Positions 24,364-33,238 of a stretch of 64,000 nucleotides of DNA are shown piece by piece; position 1 is the first letter of the stretch, and every line of letters starts with the position of its first letter. Under the pieces are notes generated by a model. It ran no database searches. It worked only from the letters and a program-made list of their open reading frames with translations, and had not been told where the DNA came from. The stretch spans positions 283,792 to 347,791 of the forward strand of contig NZ_JACHXN010000005.1 of NCBI RefSeq assembly GCF_014192095.1. The letters run 5' to 3'. This DNA is from Phyllobacterium trifolii (GTDB lineage Bacteria > Pseudomonadota > Alphaproteobacteria > Rhizobiales > Rhizobiaceae). A program made the translations under genes and the position numbers.

Positions 24364-24426
24364 ATGTCTGATTTTAAGGTGTCCTGCTTCCGGATCGCAG
24401 TTTGCTGCGTCAGCGGTGCGGCATGA
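24364..24426 (+). CDS. 20-residue leader peptide upstream of ABC permease
   Basis: Starts MSDFKVSC after a very good ribosome site (GGGAGGAGATCT) and ends at a TGA that overlaps the permease ATG (ATGA). The permease itself has no good ribosome site, so its translation probably depends on this leader. It has three cysteines and no known similarity. A wrongly placed start or an upstream frameshift of the permease cannot be excluded. Confidence 0.5.
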   Translation: MSDFKVSCFRIAVCCVSGAA

Positions 24427-25298
24427 CTCGAAATGATCCGATCAAGCATTTTTTTATATGGCCAGCGCTACTGATCGTCCTGGTGATTTCCATATTTCCG
24501 TTGATCTATTCGCTAACGACCAGCTTCATGAGCTTGCGGCTCGTCCCGCCAATTCCGCCAAGATTCGTCGGATTCGGCAACTATGCCGAGCTTCTGCAGA
24601 ATCCAAGGTTCTGGCACGTCGCGTGGACGACGACGATCATCGCCTTCATCTCTGTGGCTCTGCAATATGTCATAGGTTTCTCCGTGGCGCTCGCGCTCAA
24701 CAGAAATGTTCCGGGCGAGGGTCTGTTCCGCGTCAGTTTCTTGCTGCCGATGCTTGTAGCGCCAGTCGCGGTTGCTTTGATCGCGCGGCAAATCCTCAAC
24801 CCGACCATGGGTCCGCTCAATGAGCTGATGACATTTTTCGGCTTTCCCAACCTGCCTTTCCTGACACAGACGAGATGGGCTATCGGGGCGATCATTTCTG
24901 TTGAGGTTTGGCAGTGGACGCCCTTCGTCATGCTGATGTTGCTTGCAGGGCTGCAGACCTTGCCAGATGATGTCTATGAAGCGGCAGCGCTGGAGAATGC
25001 CAGCTCATGGCAGCAGTTCTGGGGGATCACCTTCCCGATGATGCTGCCAATTTCTGTGGCGGTGGTGTTTATCCGGCTGATCGAGAGCTACAAGATCATC
25101 GACACGGTGTTTGTCATGACCGGTGGAGGCCCGGGAATTTCAACCGAAACCCTGACGCTGTTCGCCTATCAGGAAGGCTTCAAGAAGTTCAATCTTGGTT
25201 ATACGTCGGCGCTGTCCTTCCTGTTCCTGATCGTCATCACCGTAATCGGCCTTGTCTACCTCGCGATCCTGAAACCCTATCTGGAGAAGCACAAATGA
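24423..25298 (+). CDS. sugar ABC transporter permease (MalF/UgpA type)
   Basis: 291-residue inner-membrane permease with six predicted helices. First helix about 11-31 (FIWPALLIVLVISIFPLIY), coupling loop EAAALENASSWQQFWGITFPMMLP, and the family segment KIIDTVFVMTGGGPGISTETL. Overlaps the leader ORF and the second permease (both ATGA). Substrate is a carbohydrate by family; identity unknown. Confidence 0.92.
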   Translation: MTRNDPIKHFFIWPALLIVLVISIFPLIYSLTTSFMSLRLVPPIPPRFVGFGNYAELLQNPRFWHVAWTTTIIAFISVALQYVIGFSVALALNRNVPGEGLFRVSFLLPMLVAPVAVALIARQILNPTMGPLNELMTFFGFPNLPFLTQTRWAIGAIISVEVWQWTPFVMLMLLAGLQTLPDDVYEAAALENASSWQQFWGITFPMMLPISVAVVFIRLIESYKIIDTVFVMTGGGPGISTETLTLFAYQEGFKKFNLGYTSALSFLFLIVITVIGLVYLAILKPYLEKHK

Positions 25299-26323
25299 GT
25301 GTGAGGGATCTGAAAGGAAATGGACGCTGGTGGGCGCTTGCAGGCTGTCTGCTTTGGCTGGCATTTACCTTCTTCCCGCTCTATTGGGTGACAATAACGT
25401 CATTCAAGTCACCATTGGGTGTTGTTGGCGGGCCGACTTACCTGCCGTTTGTCGATTTTGAACCGACATTGACGGCGTGGACCGAGCTTTTGTCGGGCCA
25501 GCGCGGACAGTTCTACAATAACTTCATGGCCTCGACGATTATTGGCCTTTCAGCCTCGGTCATCGCAACGGCGGTGGGTTCTATGGCAGCCTATGCCCTG
25601 GTGAGATTCACCTTCGAGGTCAAACTTCTGACGGGTGTTATATTCGTCGTGGTGGCTTTCGGTGGATACCTGCTTGGACGACACGTTGCGGGTTTTGGAC
25701 AAGCAACATCGCTCATTTATGCCTTTGTCGCAGCCCTCGCTCTCGCGATAGGCTCCAGCCGGATACGGCTCCCCGGTCCCGTTCTAGGCAATGACGATAT
25801 TGTCTTCTGGTTCGTCAGCCAGCGCATGTTTCCGCCGATCGTCGCGGCATTCGCGTTGTTTCTGATGTATACTGAAATGGGAAAGCTCGGATTCAAGCTC
25901 GTCGATACCTATACCGGCCTGACCTTCGCCTATGTGGCTTTTTCACTACCGATCGTGATCTGGCTCATGCGCGATTTCTTTGCCGCATTGCCCATCGAAG
26001 TGGAGGAAGCGGCGATGGTGGATAATGTTCCTTCGTGGAGAATATTCTTTGGCATCGTGGTACCAATGTCGAAGCCAGGACTGATAGCGACGTTCATGAT
26101 CACCTTGGCGTTCGTCTGGAACGAGTTTTTGTTTGCGCTGTTTCTGACAAACTCCAGATGGCAGACTCTTCCAATTCTCGTTGCGGGTCAAAATAGTCAG
26201 CGCGGTGACGAATGGTGGTCGATTTCCGCGGCCGCCTTGGTTGCCATCATACCCATGGTTATCATGGCTGGAATTCTAAGCAGGCTGATGCGATCCGGCC
26301 TGCTTCTGGGAGCAATAAAATAA
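25295..26323 (+). CDS. sugar ABC transporter permease (MalG type) with internal insertion
   Basis: 342 residues, about 60 longer than usual MalG-type permeases. The usual core is present: SMAAYALVRF, then WFVSQRMFPPIVAAF, and the coupling loop EEAAMVDNVPSWRIFFGIVVP. Between them (about residues 109-166) sits an extra stretch with two hydrophobic segments that would add a helical hairpin. ATG 25295 overlaps the previous stop. The frame is open far upstream, but that part is a shadow of the first permease. Confidence 0.9.
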   Translation: MSVRDLKGNGRWWALAGCLLWLAFTFFPLYWVTITSFKSPLGVVGGPTYLPFVDFEPTLTAWTELLSGQRGQFYNNFMASTIIGLSASVIATAVGSMAAYALVRFTFEVKLLTGVIFVVVAFGGYLLGRHVAGFGQATSLIYAFVAALALAIGSSRIRLPGPVLGNDDIVFWFVSQRMFPPIVAAFALFLMYTEMGKLGFKLVDTYTGLTFAYVAFSLPIVIWLMRDFFAALPIEVEEAAMVDNVPSWRIFFGIVVPMSKPGLIATFMITLAFVWNEFLFALFLTNSRWQTLPILVAGQNSQRGDEWWSISAAALVAIIPMVIMAGILSRLMRSGLLLGAIK

Positions 26324-26366
26324 GCATTTACAATAACTGATCATCGTAAATTCCAGGGAGGAAAAC

Positions 26367-27821
26367 ATGAGAAGATTGCTATTGAGTACTACGGCTGCGG
26401 GTCTGCTGGCGATGGCGGGCGCGTCATCGGCGCTTGCCTGCGACCCCGACTATACCGGCATCACCCTGACTGCGACGACGCAGACCGGACCATATATCGC
26501 TTCCGCGCTGCAGCTTGCCGCCAAAGGCTGGACGGAGAAAACTTGCGGCAAAGTGAATGTCGTTGAATTTCCATGGTCGGAGCTCTATCCAAAGATCGTA
26601 ACATCGCTGACATCGGGCGAAGACACGTTTGACGTGATTGCCTTCGCGCCAGCCTGGGCGCCGGATTTCACCGACTATCTGTCGGAGATGCCCAAGGCTA
26701 TGCAGTCCGGCCCAGACTGGGAGGATATCGCTCCCGTTTATCGCGAACAGCTGATGGTCTGGAATGGCAAGGTTCTGTCGCAGACGATGGACGGCGATGC
26801 GCATACCTATACCTACCGTATCGATCTGTTTGAGAAGCCGGAAAACCAGACGGCATTCAAGGCCAAGTATGGCTACGATCTGGCGCCGCCAAAGACCTGG
26901 AAGCAGTATCTCGATATTGCTGAATTCTTCCAGCAACCGGCGAACGGACTGTGGGGTACGGCAGAGGCTTTCCGCCGCGGCGGACAGCAATTCTGGTTCC
27001 TCTTCAGCCATGTTGCCGGATATACAAGCCATCCGGACAATCCGGGCGCCATGTTCTTTGACCCGGACACGATGGATGCCCAGGTTAACAATCCTGGCTG
27101 GGTCCGCGGGTTGGAGGAATATATAAAGGCGTCGAAACTCGCGCCGCCCAATGCGCTGAATTTCTCGTTTGGCGAAGTGAATGCAGCGTTTGCCGGTGGT
27201 CAGGTGGCGGAGTCGATTGGCTGGGGTGATACCGGTGTTATTGGCGCCGATCCCAAGCAATCCAAGGTTGCGGGCAATGTCGGCTCTGCATCGCTGCCTG
27301 GATCGGACGAAATCTGGAACTACAAGACCAAGAAGTGGGACAAGTTCGACCACGTTATCCAGACATCGTTCATGGCGTTCGGCGGGTGGCAGGCGGCTGT
27401 TCCCGCTTCATCCAAGAATCAGGATGCAGCTTGGGACTATATCAAGTTTCTGACCAGTCCCGCTGTGTCGGGACAGGCGGCGATCACAGGTGGCACAGGG
27501 GTCAACCCGTATCGTATCTCGCATACGACCAACGCCGAACTTTGGTCGAAGATATTCTCGGCACGTGAGGCCAAGGAGTACCTCGGTGCCCAGAAGGATG
27601 CCGTTACCGCAAAGAACACCGCGCTTGACATGCGCTTGCCGGGTTATTTTTCCTACACAGAAATTCTGGAGATCGAGCTGTCGAAAGCATTGGCTGGCGA
27701 GGTGACGCCCCAGCAGGCGCTTGATACGGTGGCGCAGGGATGGAACAAGCTGACCGACGATTTTGGCCGCGACAAGCAGCTTGCGGCCTATCGATCGTCA
27801 ATGGGCCTCCCGGCAAAATAA
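26367..27821 (+). CDS. sugar ABC transporter substrate-binding protein
   Basis: 484-residue periplasmic binding protein with a signal peptide ending SSALA at about residue 24. Type 1 extracellular solute-binding features: WSELYPKIVTSLTSGEDTFDV, and the GGQVAESIGWGDTGV and QDAAWDYIKFL segments. The ligand contacts cannot be read. GGGAGGAAAAC gives a strong ribosome site, and a hairpin follows the stop, both expected for the most abundant component of the transporter. Confidence 0.9.
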   Translation: MRRLLLSTTAAGLLAMAGASSALACDPDYTGITLTATTQTGPYIASALQLAAKGWTEKTCGKVNVVEFPWSELYPKIVTSLTSGEDTFDVIAFAPAWAPDFTDYLSEMPKAMQSGPDWEDIAPVYREQLMVWNGKVLSQTMDGDAHTYTYRIDLFEKPENQTAFKAKYGYDLAPPKTWKQYLDIAEFFQQPANGLWGTAEAFRRGGQQFWFLFSHVAGYTSHPDNPGAMFFDPDTMDAQVNNPGWVRGLEEYIKASKLAPPNALNFSFGEVNAAFAGGQVAESIGWGDTGVIGADPKQSKVAGNVGSASLPGSDEIWNYKTKKWDKFDHVIQTSFMAFGGWQAAVPASSKNQDAAWDYIKFLTSPAVSGQAAITGGTGVNPYRISHTTNAELWSKIFSAREAKEYLGAQKDAVTAKNTALDMRLPGYFSYTEILEIELSKALAGEVTPQQALDTVAQGWNKLTDDFGRDKQLAAYRSSMGLPAK

Positions 27822-27831
27822 TGACGAGTCG

Positions 27832-27864
27832 CTATCCCGCCCGCCGCTAGTGTTGGCGGGATAG
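27832..27864 (+). terminator. intercistronic hairpin after the substrate-binding protein gene
   Basis: 10-bp stem CTATCCCGCC (27832-27841) and GGCGGGATAG (27855-27864) with a 13-base loop and no T-run. More likely an mRNA-stabilising or partial-termination hairpin than a full stop, since the ATPase and kinase genes continue downstream. Confidence 0.65.
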
Positions 27865-27919
27865 TTCCAGTTGAGAAATGAAGCGTCGGTCGCCGCTGTA
27901 GCAGCGCGACGGAGTTCGT

Positions 27920-29026
27920 ATGAAAAGGCACGGCATGTCCCTAGTGCGTTTGCAACAGGTCACCAAATCGTTTGGCAAGGTCGAGGTTATTCCACCACTC
28001 GATCTGGTGATCGCTGATAAGGAATTCGTTGTGCTTGTCGGGCCTTCCGGTTGCGGGAAGACGACGACCCTGCGCATGATCGCCGGGCTGGAGCAGGCGA
28101 CCTCCGGAGAAATCCGCATCGGTGACCGCGATGTCACCAACCTCCGTCCAGGTTTGCGCAACTGTTCGATGGTGTTCCAGAACTATGCGCTTTACCCCCA
28201 CATGACGGTCGCCGAGAATATTGGCTATGGCATGAAAGTGCGCGGCACATCAAAGACTGATATTGAAACGTCGGTCGCAAATGCAGCGCGCATTCTCAAT
28301 CTCGGCGCCTATCTTCAACGCAAACCGAGCGCGCTTTCGGGCGGACAACGCCAGCGCGTCGCCATTGGCCGTGCCATTGTGCGTCAGCCCGAAGTTTTCC
28401 TGTTCGACGAGCCTCTTTCCAATCTCGATGCCAAGCTGCGCATTGAAATGCGAACCGAGATCAAGCTTCTGCATCGCCGCCTGAAAACCACCATCGTCTA
28501 TGTCACGCACGATCAGGTAGAGGCTATGACAATGGCTGATCGCGTGGTTGTGATGAACCAGGGACGTATCGAGCAGGCAGCGGACCCGATCACACTTTAT
28601 GAGTCGCCGAAGAATCTGTTTGTCGCCGCCTTCATCGGGGCTCCGAGCATGAACTTCATCGAAGGCCGGCTCGAGCGGGATGGTAGCGGGCTCTGCTTTC
28701 GGGCGGGAAATGATGTGAGGGTGCCAATACCGGCAAATCGAACACAAGCGCTGACGAGCGCGGCCGGCGAAGAGGTCGTGCTTGGCATCAGACCGGAGCA
28801 CACAATGATTGCGACGGGATCGTTTCCAACGGTGCCGCTAAAGGTGGCTGATATCGAGCCGCTCGGACCACACACGCTTGCCATTGGCAAGACAGGAACT
28901 GCGCCATTCACGGCCCAGGTTGCCGCGGGCTCGCCGATCCGTCCAGACGATGTCGTCAACATTCCGATCGATGTGGAAAGGATGCATCTGTTCTTAAAGA
29001 GTACGGGCGAAGCACTTGGCAGGTAA
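27920..29026 (+). CDS. sugar ABC transporter ATP-binding protein (UgpC/MalK type)
   Basis: 368-residue ATPase. Walker [10 protein letters not shown], signature LSGGQRQRV, Walker [16 protein letters not shown]-loop VTHDQVEA, then a C-terminal TOBE-like domain (RPEHTMIA). ATG 27920 has GGAG at 5 bases; ATG 27935 (MSLVRLQQ) is an alternative. The end overlaps the kinase start by 11 bases. Confidence 0.93.
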   Translation: MKRHGMSLVRLQQVTKSFGKVEVIPPLDLVIADKEFVVLVGPSGCGKTTTLRMIAGLEQATSGEIRIGDRDVTNLRPGLRNCSMVFQNYALYPHMTVAENIGYGMKVRGTSKTDIETSVANAARILNLGAYLQRKPSALSGGQRQRVAIGRAIVRQPEVFLFDEPLSNLDAKLRIEMRTEIKLLHRRLKTTIVYVTHDQVEAMTMADRVVVMNQGRIEQAADPITLYESPKNLFVAAFIGAPSMNFIEGRLERDGSGLCFRAGNDVRVPIPANRTQALTSAAGEEVVLGIRPEHTMIATGSFPTVPLKVADIEPLGPHTLAIGKTGTAPFTAQVAAGSPIRPDDVVNIPIDVERMHLFLKSTGEALGR

Positions 29027-30518
29027 GCTCACGCTTGCGATTGATGTAGGCACGGGAAGTGTACGGAGCGCGCTTGTGGATTCCAAGGGCAAAATCCTTG
29101 TGATCGCCGCGCAGGAACACGAGCAGATCGTGCCGCAATTCGGCTGGTCGGAGCAGCGGCCCGGCGATTGGTGGCAGGGCGTCGTGGCGACAATCCGCGA
29201 GGTGCTTGACAAGGTTCCACACGCACGCTCGAATATCGACGCCATCGCTGCTTGTGGCCAGATGCACGGTACCGTGCTCGTGGACGATGCCGGCAAACTG
29301 GTACGTGATACCGCGCCGCTGTGGAACGACAAACGCACAGTCGGGTACGTCGCAGCTTTCGAAAAGTTGCATCGGCCGGAAAGCTACCTCGCTGACTCTG
29401 CCAATCCGGCGACGCCAGCCTGGCCGGGTTTCAAGCTGCAGTGGCTGCGCGACAATGACCCTGATGCCTATCGGCGGACAGCGGCAGTCCTTATGCCAAA
29501 GGACTATATCAATCTGCGGCTGACCGGAGAGATTGCCATGGATCGCACCGATGGAGGTGCAAGCTTTCTCATGGATCCGATGACTGGAGAATGGTCGGAA
29601 AAGATGATCGCACTTCTGGGCCTCGACAGGGCCAAGCTGGCGCCATTGCGTAATCCGCTAGAGATTCTTGGTCACGTTACAGGAAACGCCGCGATCGAAA
29701 TCGGCTTGCGCGAGGGGACGCCGGTCCTTGTCGGGGCGGGGGACTATCCGGCTGCGCTTCTTGGATCGGGCGTATGCCGTCCGGGCGTCGGATCGGAAGT
29801 CATGGGTACTTCCGCGATCATAACTGCCGTCGCGGACCAGCCGCTGCTTGACGCAGCCGTCTGCAATGTCGGGACGGTCGAGGGCAATTGGGGCGCCTTC
29901 ATGCTGCTGGAATCGGGCGGGGACGCCGTGCGATGGGCTCGCCGGGCTTTCCATGAAAAGCAGCTGTCATATTCCGATATCGTTGGGAGGGCTGAGGAAG
30001 CCCCTCCTGGATCGGAAAGGCTGTTCTTTATGCCCTATCTTGCAGGCGAGCGGCTTGGCGAACATCGCAATGCGCGTGCGCAATATTTCGGGATAGGCGC
30101 TTCCCATGGCCTTGCGCACATGCACCGCGCAATTCTTGAAGGTGTTGCCTTCGCGGTGAAGCGTCACATCAATGTTCTCGATGCCATCTCCGGAGTGCCC
30201 CTTGAACGGATAATCGCTTCGGGCGGCGGCGCGAAGACGAAGCTCTGGATGAGGATAAAAGCCAGCGTCTACAACATACCGATTCTGGTGCCCGTTGAAG
30301 CTGAATGCGGCATTGTCGGCTGCGCTATCATGGCTGCAACCGCGACCGGGCGCTTTGCCAATTTGGTAGCGGCCGTGGACGACCATGTTTCCTATGTCGA
30401 TGAAATAATGCCGGACGCCCGTTGGTCGGATATTTATGCGCCAATGCAGGTATTCTTCGAGAAACTTTATAAACACAGTCAAGCGCTTTACGACGACTTG
30501 GACCGCTTGCCCCAGTGA
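29016..30518 (+). CDS. FGGY-family carbohydrate kinase (xylulokinase-like)
   Basis: 500-residue sugar kinase. The N-terminal actin-like fold has [16 protein letters not shown], then [12 protein letters not shown] and PLWNDKRT as in xylulokinases. The C-terminal lobe has [16 protein letters not shown] (adenosine binding). The start is probably the TTG at 29016, inside the ATPase gene. It phosphorylates the imported sugar or its ketose form; xylulose, ribulose or another polyol product are all possible. Confidence 0.88.
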   Translation: MAGKLTLAIDVGTGSVRSALVDSKGKILVIAAQEHEQIVPQFGWSEQRPGDWWQGVVATIREVLDKVPHARSNIDAIAACGQMHGTVLVDDAGKLVRDTAPLWNDKRTVGYVAAFEKLHRPESYLADSANPATPAWPGFKLQWLRDNDPDAYRRTAAVLMPKDYINLRLTGEIAMDRTDGGASFLMDPMTGEWSEKMIALLGLDRAKLAPLRNPLEILGHVTGNAAIEIGLREGTPVLVGAGDYPAALLGSGVCRPGVGSEVMGTSAIITAVADQPLLDAAVCNVGTVEGNWGAFMLLESGGDAVRWARRAFHEKQLSYSDIVGRAEEAPPGSERLFFMPYLAGERLGEHRNARAQYFGIGASHGLAHMHRAILEGVAFAVKRHINVLDAISGVPLERIIASGGGAKTKLWMRIKASVYNIPILVPVEAECGIVGCAIMAATATGRFANLVAAVDDHVSYVDEIMPDARWSDIYAPMQVFFEKLYKHSQALYDDLDRLPQ

Positions 30519-30555
30519 CGTTTAGCGGGTGAATGCGGAGAGGCAAGGTGACGGC

Positions 30556-31416
30556 ATGCAAACGAAATTAGTCAAGACAGATGACGTCGAGCTGGCGAGC
30601 GAAGCATTCGGCAATCCGAATGATCCGGCAATCCTGCTGATCATGGGCGCCATGGCCTCGATGCTGTGGTGGCCGAAGGAGTTCTGCCAGCGTCTTGCAG
30701 ACAAAGGCCGCTATGTCATTCGCTATGACAATCGTGATACGGGGCTTTCGACAAACTATCCGGTTGGCAAACCTGAATACAGCTTCGATGACATGGCCGA
30801 CGATGCGATCCGCGTGCTCGATGGCTACGGCATTTCCTCGGCGCATATTGTTGGTATGTCCATGGGGGGCATGATCGCACAACTTGTGGCGTTGAAATAT
30901 CCAGAACGATCGCGAACACTGACACTGATAAGCACATCACCTGTCGGCGTTGATACCGCTCACCTACCTGGAATGACTGCCGCCTACACAGAGCATTCCG
31001 CCAGTTACGCCGATCTCGATTGGTCAGATCGCACGCAGGTTGTCGAGTTCATGCTTGCCGACGTCCGCGCGATTTCCAGTACAAGACACCCGTTTGACGA
31101 GCGACATGCGCGAGACTTCATCGCAATGGACTATGATCGAGCGCGCCGTTTTGAAAGTGCAACCAATCATTTTCTGCTTTCCGGCGGAGATACCCAGAAG
31201 GGCAAACTCGCCGGCCTTCAAGTACCGCTTCTTGTTGTCCACGGCACCTCTGATCCCATCTTTCCCGTCGAACATGGCCGCGAATTCATCAAGATCGTAC
31301 CAGCGTCGAAGCTGGTCGAAATTGAAGGAGGCGGTCATGAACTGCATCCGGACGACTGGGGCACAATGCTCGAGGCGTTGGCCGGGCACACAATGAGTAT
31401 AGAGAGCATGCGTTAA
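30556..31416 (+). CDS. alpha/beta hydrolase
   Basis: 286-residue serine hydrolase. Oxyanion and cap region MGAMASMLWWP, nucleophile elbow GMSMGG near residue 101, acid in GTSDPIFP and catalytic His in GGGHELHP. Related to aclacinomycin methylesterase/RdmC-like hydrolases by the YDNRDTGLST segment. It follows the kinase by 37 bases and may be in its operon, but the link to sugar use is weak. An in-frame ATG at 30529 lacks a good ribosome site. Confidence 0.85.
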   Translation: MQTKLVKTDDVELASEAFGNPNDPAILLIMGAMASMLWWPKEFCQRLADKGRYVIRYDNRDTGLSTNYPVGKPEYSFDDMADDAIRVLDGYGISSAHIVGMSMGGMIAQLVALKYPERSRTLTLISTSPVGVDTAHLPGMTAAYTEHSASYADLDWSDRTQVVEFMLADVRAISSTRHPFDERHARDFIAMDYDRARRFESATNHFLLSGGDTQKGKLAGLQVPLLVVHGTSDPIFPVEHGREFIKIVPASKLVEIEGGGHELHPDDWGTMLEALAGHTMSIESMR

Positions 31417-31450
31417 TCGGTGAGATCTGGCAGGTGGCACGAGATAAAAT

Positions 31451-31975
31451 TTAGTCCACTAAATGGCTGAACGCTGCGACCACTTCTTCATAGACCTTGC
31501 GCTTGAAGGGAACGATGAGGTCGGGCAATTGTGCCATGGGTTTCCACGCCCATTCGTCGAATTCGGCCGTGTGACCGCCGGGAGGCGGATTGATCGCAAT
31601 TTCGGTTTCATTGCCCTCGAAGCGATAGGCGAACCATTTTTGCGTCTGGCCGCGATATTTGCCCTTCAGCGCAACCCCAACAAGATGAGGAGGCAAATCG
31701 TAGTTGATCCAATTGGGTGCTTCGGCGAGGAGAGATACGGATTTCATACCCGTCTCCTCATAGAGTTCGCGCAAGGCTGCGGGTTCCGGGTTCTCGCCTT
31801 GATCAATGCCGCCTTGCGGCATTTGCCACAGCTGCCTTGCACCATCCATTTCGTCATTGGCAATGACGATGCGGTGCCCGGCCCAGACCAGGCCTTGCCG
31901 GTCGAGCACCATGATACCAACGCAGGGCCGGTAGGGCAGGGATTCAGGATCGACAGGTTTCTTGTTCTTGCTCAT
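31451..31975 (-). CDS. rppH: RNA pyrophosphohydrolase (Nudix)
   Basis: 174-residue Nudix enzyme that removes pyrophosphate from mRNA 5' ends and triggers decay. The Nudix box is complete (GGIDQGE, then RELYEETGM) and the N-terminal [14 protein letters not shown] is typical of alphaproteobacterial RppH. ATG 31975 has GGAG at 7 bases. Downstream of the deacetylase and ctpA genes, a conserved rhizobial order. Confidence 0.95.
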   Translation of the reverse strand: MSKNKKPVDPESLPYRPCVGIMVLDRQGLVWAGHRIVIANDEMDGARQLWQMPQGGIDQGENPEPAALRELYEETGMKSVSLLAEAPNWINYDLPPHLVGVALKGKYRGQTQKWFAYRFEGNETEIAINPPPGGHTAEFDEWAWKPMAQLPDLIVPFKRKVYEEVVAAFSHLVD

Positions 31976-31999
31976 GCAAAAGCTCCAGGCCACCGGTTG

Positions 32000-33139
32000 C
32001 TAACCTTTTTCCGGATCGCGGACAAGGGCGGAGACAGGGACTATCTCTACACCGCGCGCCTTCGCCTCGTTGGCCCATGATGTGACCGCTTCCACTGTTA
32101 CGTCGAAGGCGGAGCCGGTGGCGATCGCAGTACCCTTGGCACGGGCAATGCGCTCCAGCTCATCAAGCTTCTTCAGAATCGCGCCGCGATCCTGCGAAGC
32201 GTCGATCAAAAGATCGGCTGCGGCGAAAGGTGCGCCCTGTTGCGCGGCAACGTTATCGGCCTTGCTGCGCGCCGATGTGCCATCGTCCAGATAGAGCAGG
32301 CCCCGCTTGGCGATATCCTGAATGACAGTGGACAGTGCCTCAGGTTCGGCGGTGAAGCGTGCACCCATATAGTTCATGACACCAGTGTAGTTGGTGATGC
32401 GGCCCATTGTCCGGTGCAGGTTTTCCAAAGTTCCCGCGGGCGATGCATCCACGGTCAACGTGTTGCGTCCTGGATTGACTCGCGGATAGTCATATGGTTC
32501 GAGCGGGATCTGCATCAGCACTTCATGGCCATCCTGACGTGCTGCCTGCATCCAGCGGAGGAGGCTGTTGCCTTCCGGCGAGAACGCCAGTGTCACTTCG
32601 GGAGGCAGCGTCTGGATTGCCTGTTGCGACCCGGTTTGCGACAGGCCTAATCCCCCGATGACGATGGCGACGCGAGCACCACGCGCGCCTGACCATGGCC
32701 GGGCATAGATATCGAGCGGGCGACGGCCATCGGGCGCAATTATGGGCAATGGCCCCTGCGGGCTTTGCTCCAGCATATCGGGTTCGGGAATATGGGCAGT
32801 GCGCGGGTCCTGGGCGCGCCGTGTAGGATCGCCAACGACAATTACCTTGGGGCCGCCTTCAGGCGCCGTGACGATATTGCCCGGCTGGCTTTTAGTGTCA
32901 TGTGCTGGGACTGGTGGCGGGATAGTGGCCGGTGCGGCCTCCGCAATCTGCGGCTTTGGCGGTTCAGGTACGGGCCTGCGGAAGCCTTGATGGCTGGTGT
33001 AAGTGACGAGCGAGGCAAGACCAAGGACACAGACAATCGCAGCCGATGGCAGTAGCCAGCGGACGGCCGGTGTCTTGTCAGATTTTGGGTCTGGCCGTTT
33101 GCCGTTTTGTCCCAGCGGCCGGTTGAGATCGGAGTTCAC
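32000..33139 (-). CDS. divergent polysaccharide deacetylase (YibQ family)
   Basis: 379 residues: short basic N-terminus, one transmembrane helix (about 29-47), a Pro-rich linker, then a NodB-like divergent deacetylase domain. Landmarks are VAIVIGGLGLS (usual Asp replaced by Gly), LMQIPLEPYDYP, NYMGARFTAE and LLYLDDGTS. Most members lack full metal sites, so activity is unproven. Likely periplasmic, envelope related. It lies between ctpA and rppH. Confidence 0.88.
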   Translation of the reverse strand: MNSDLNRPLGQNGKRPDPKSDKTPAVRWLLPSAAIVCVLGLASLVTYTSHQGFRRPVPEPPKPQIAEAAPATIPPPVPAHDTKSQPGNIVTAPEGGPKVIVVGDPTRRAQDPRTAHIPEPDMLEQSPQGPLPIIAPDGRRPLDIYARPWSGARGARVAIVIGGLGLSQTGSQQAIQTLPPEVTLAFSPEGNSLLRWMQAARQDGHEVLMQIPLEPYDYPRVNPGRNTLTVDASPAGTLENLHRTMGRITNYTGVMNYMGARFTAEPEALSTVIQDIAKRGLLYLDDGTSARSKADNVAAQQGAPFAAADLLIDASQDRGAILKKLDELERIARAKGTAIATGSAFDVTVEAVTSWANEAKARGVEIVPVSALVRDPEKG

Positions 33140-33193
33140 GCGTTTTGGCCGCAGTAGATATCAGGGAAGGAAACATGGTTGGGAAGATGAACC

Positions 33194-33231
33194 ATGGGGA
33201 CCAGACTATAGGAGAAAAGTCCGGTCCCCAT
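33194..33231. terminator. hairpin between ctpA and the deacetylase gene
   Basis: Arms ATGGGGACC (33194-33202) and GGTCCCCAT (33223-33231); inner GACT and AGTC extend the pairing. The T-run is on the plus side only, so for the minus-strand genes it is probably an intercistronic structure. Confidence 0.55.
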
Positions 33232-33238
33232 TTTCATG

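Noticed and set aside
30529..30555. Earlier start for the alpha/beta hydrolase
   Set aside because: The ATG at 30556 fits the family start and ribosome-site spacing better than 30529.
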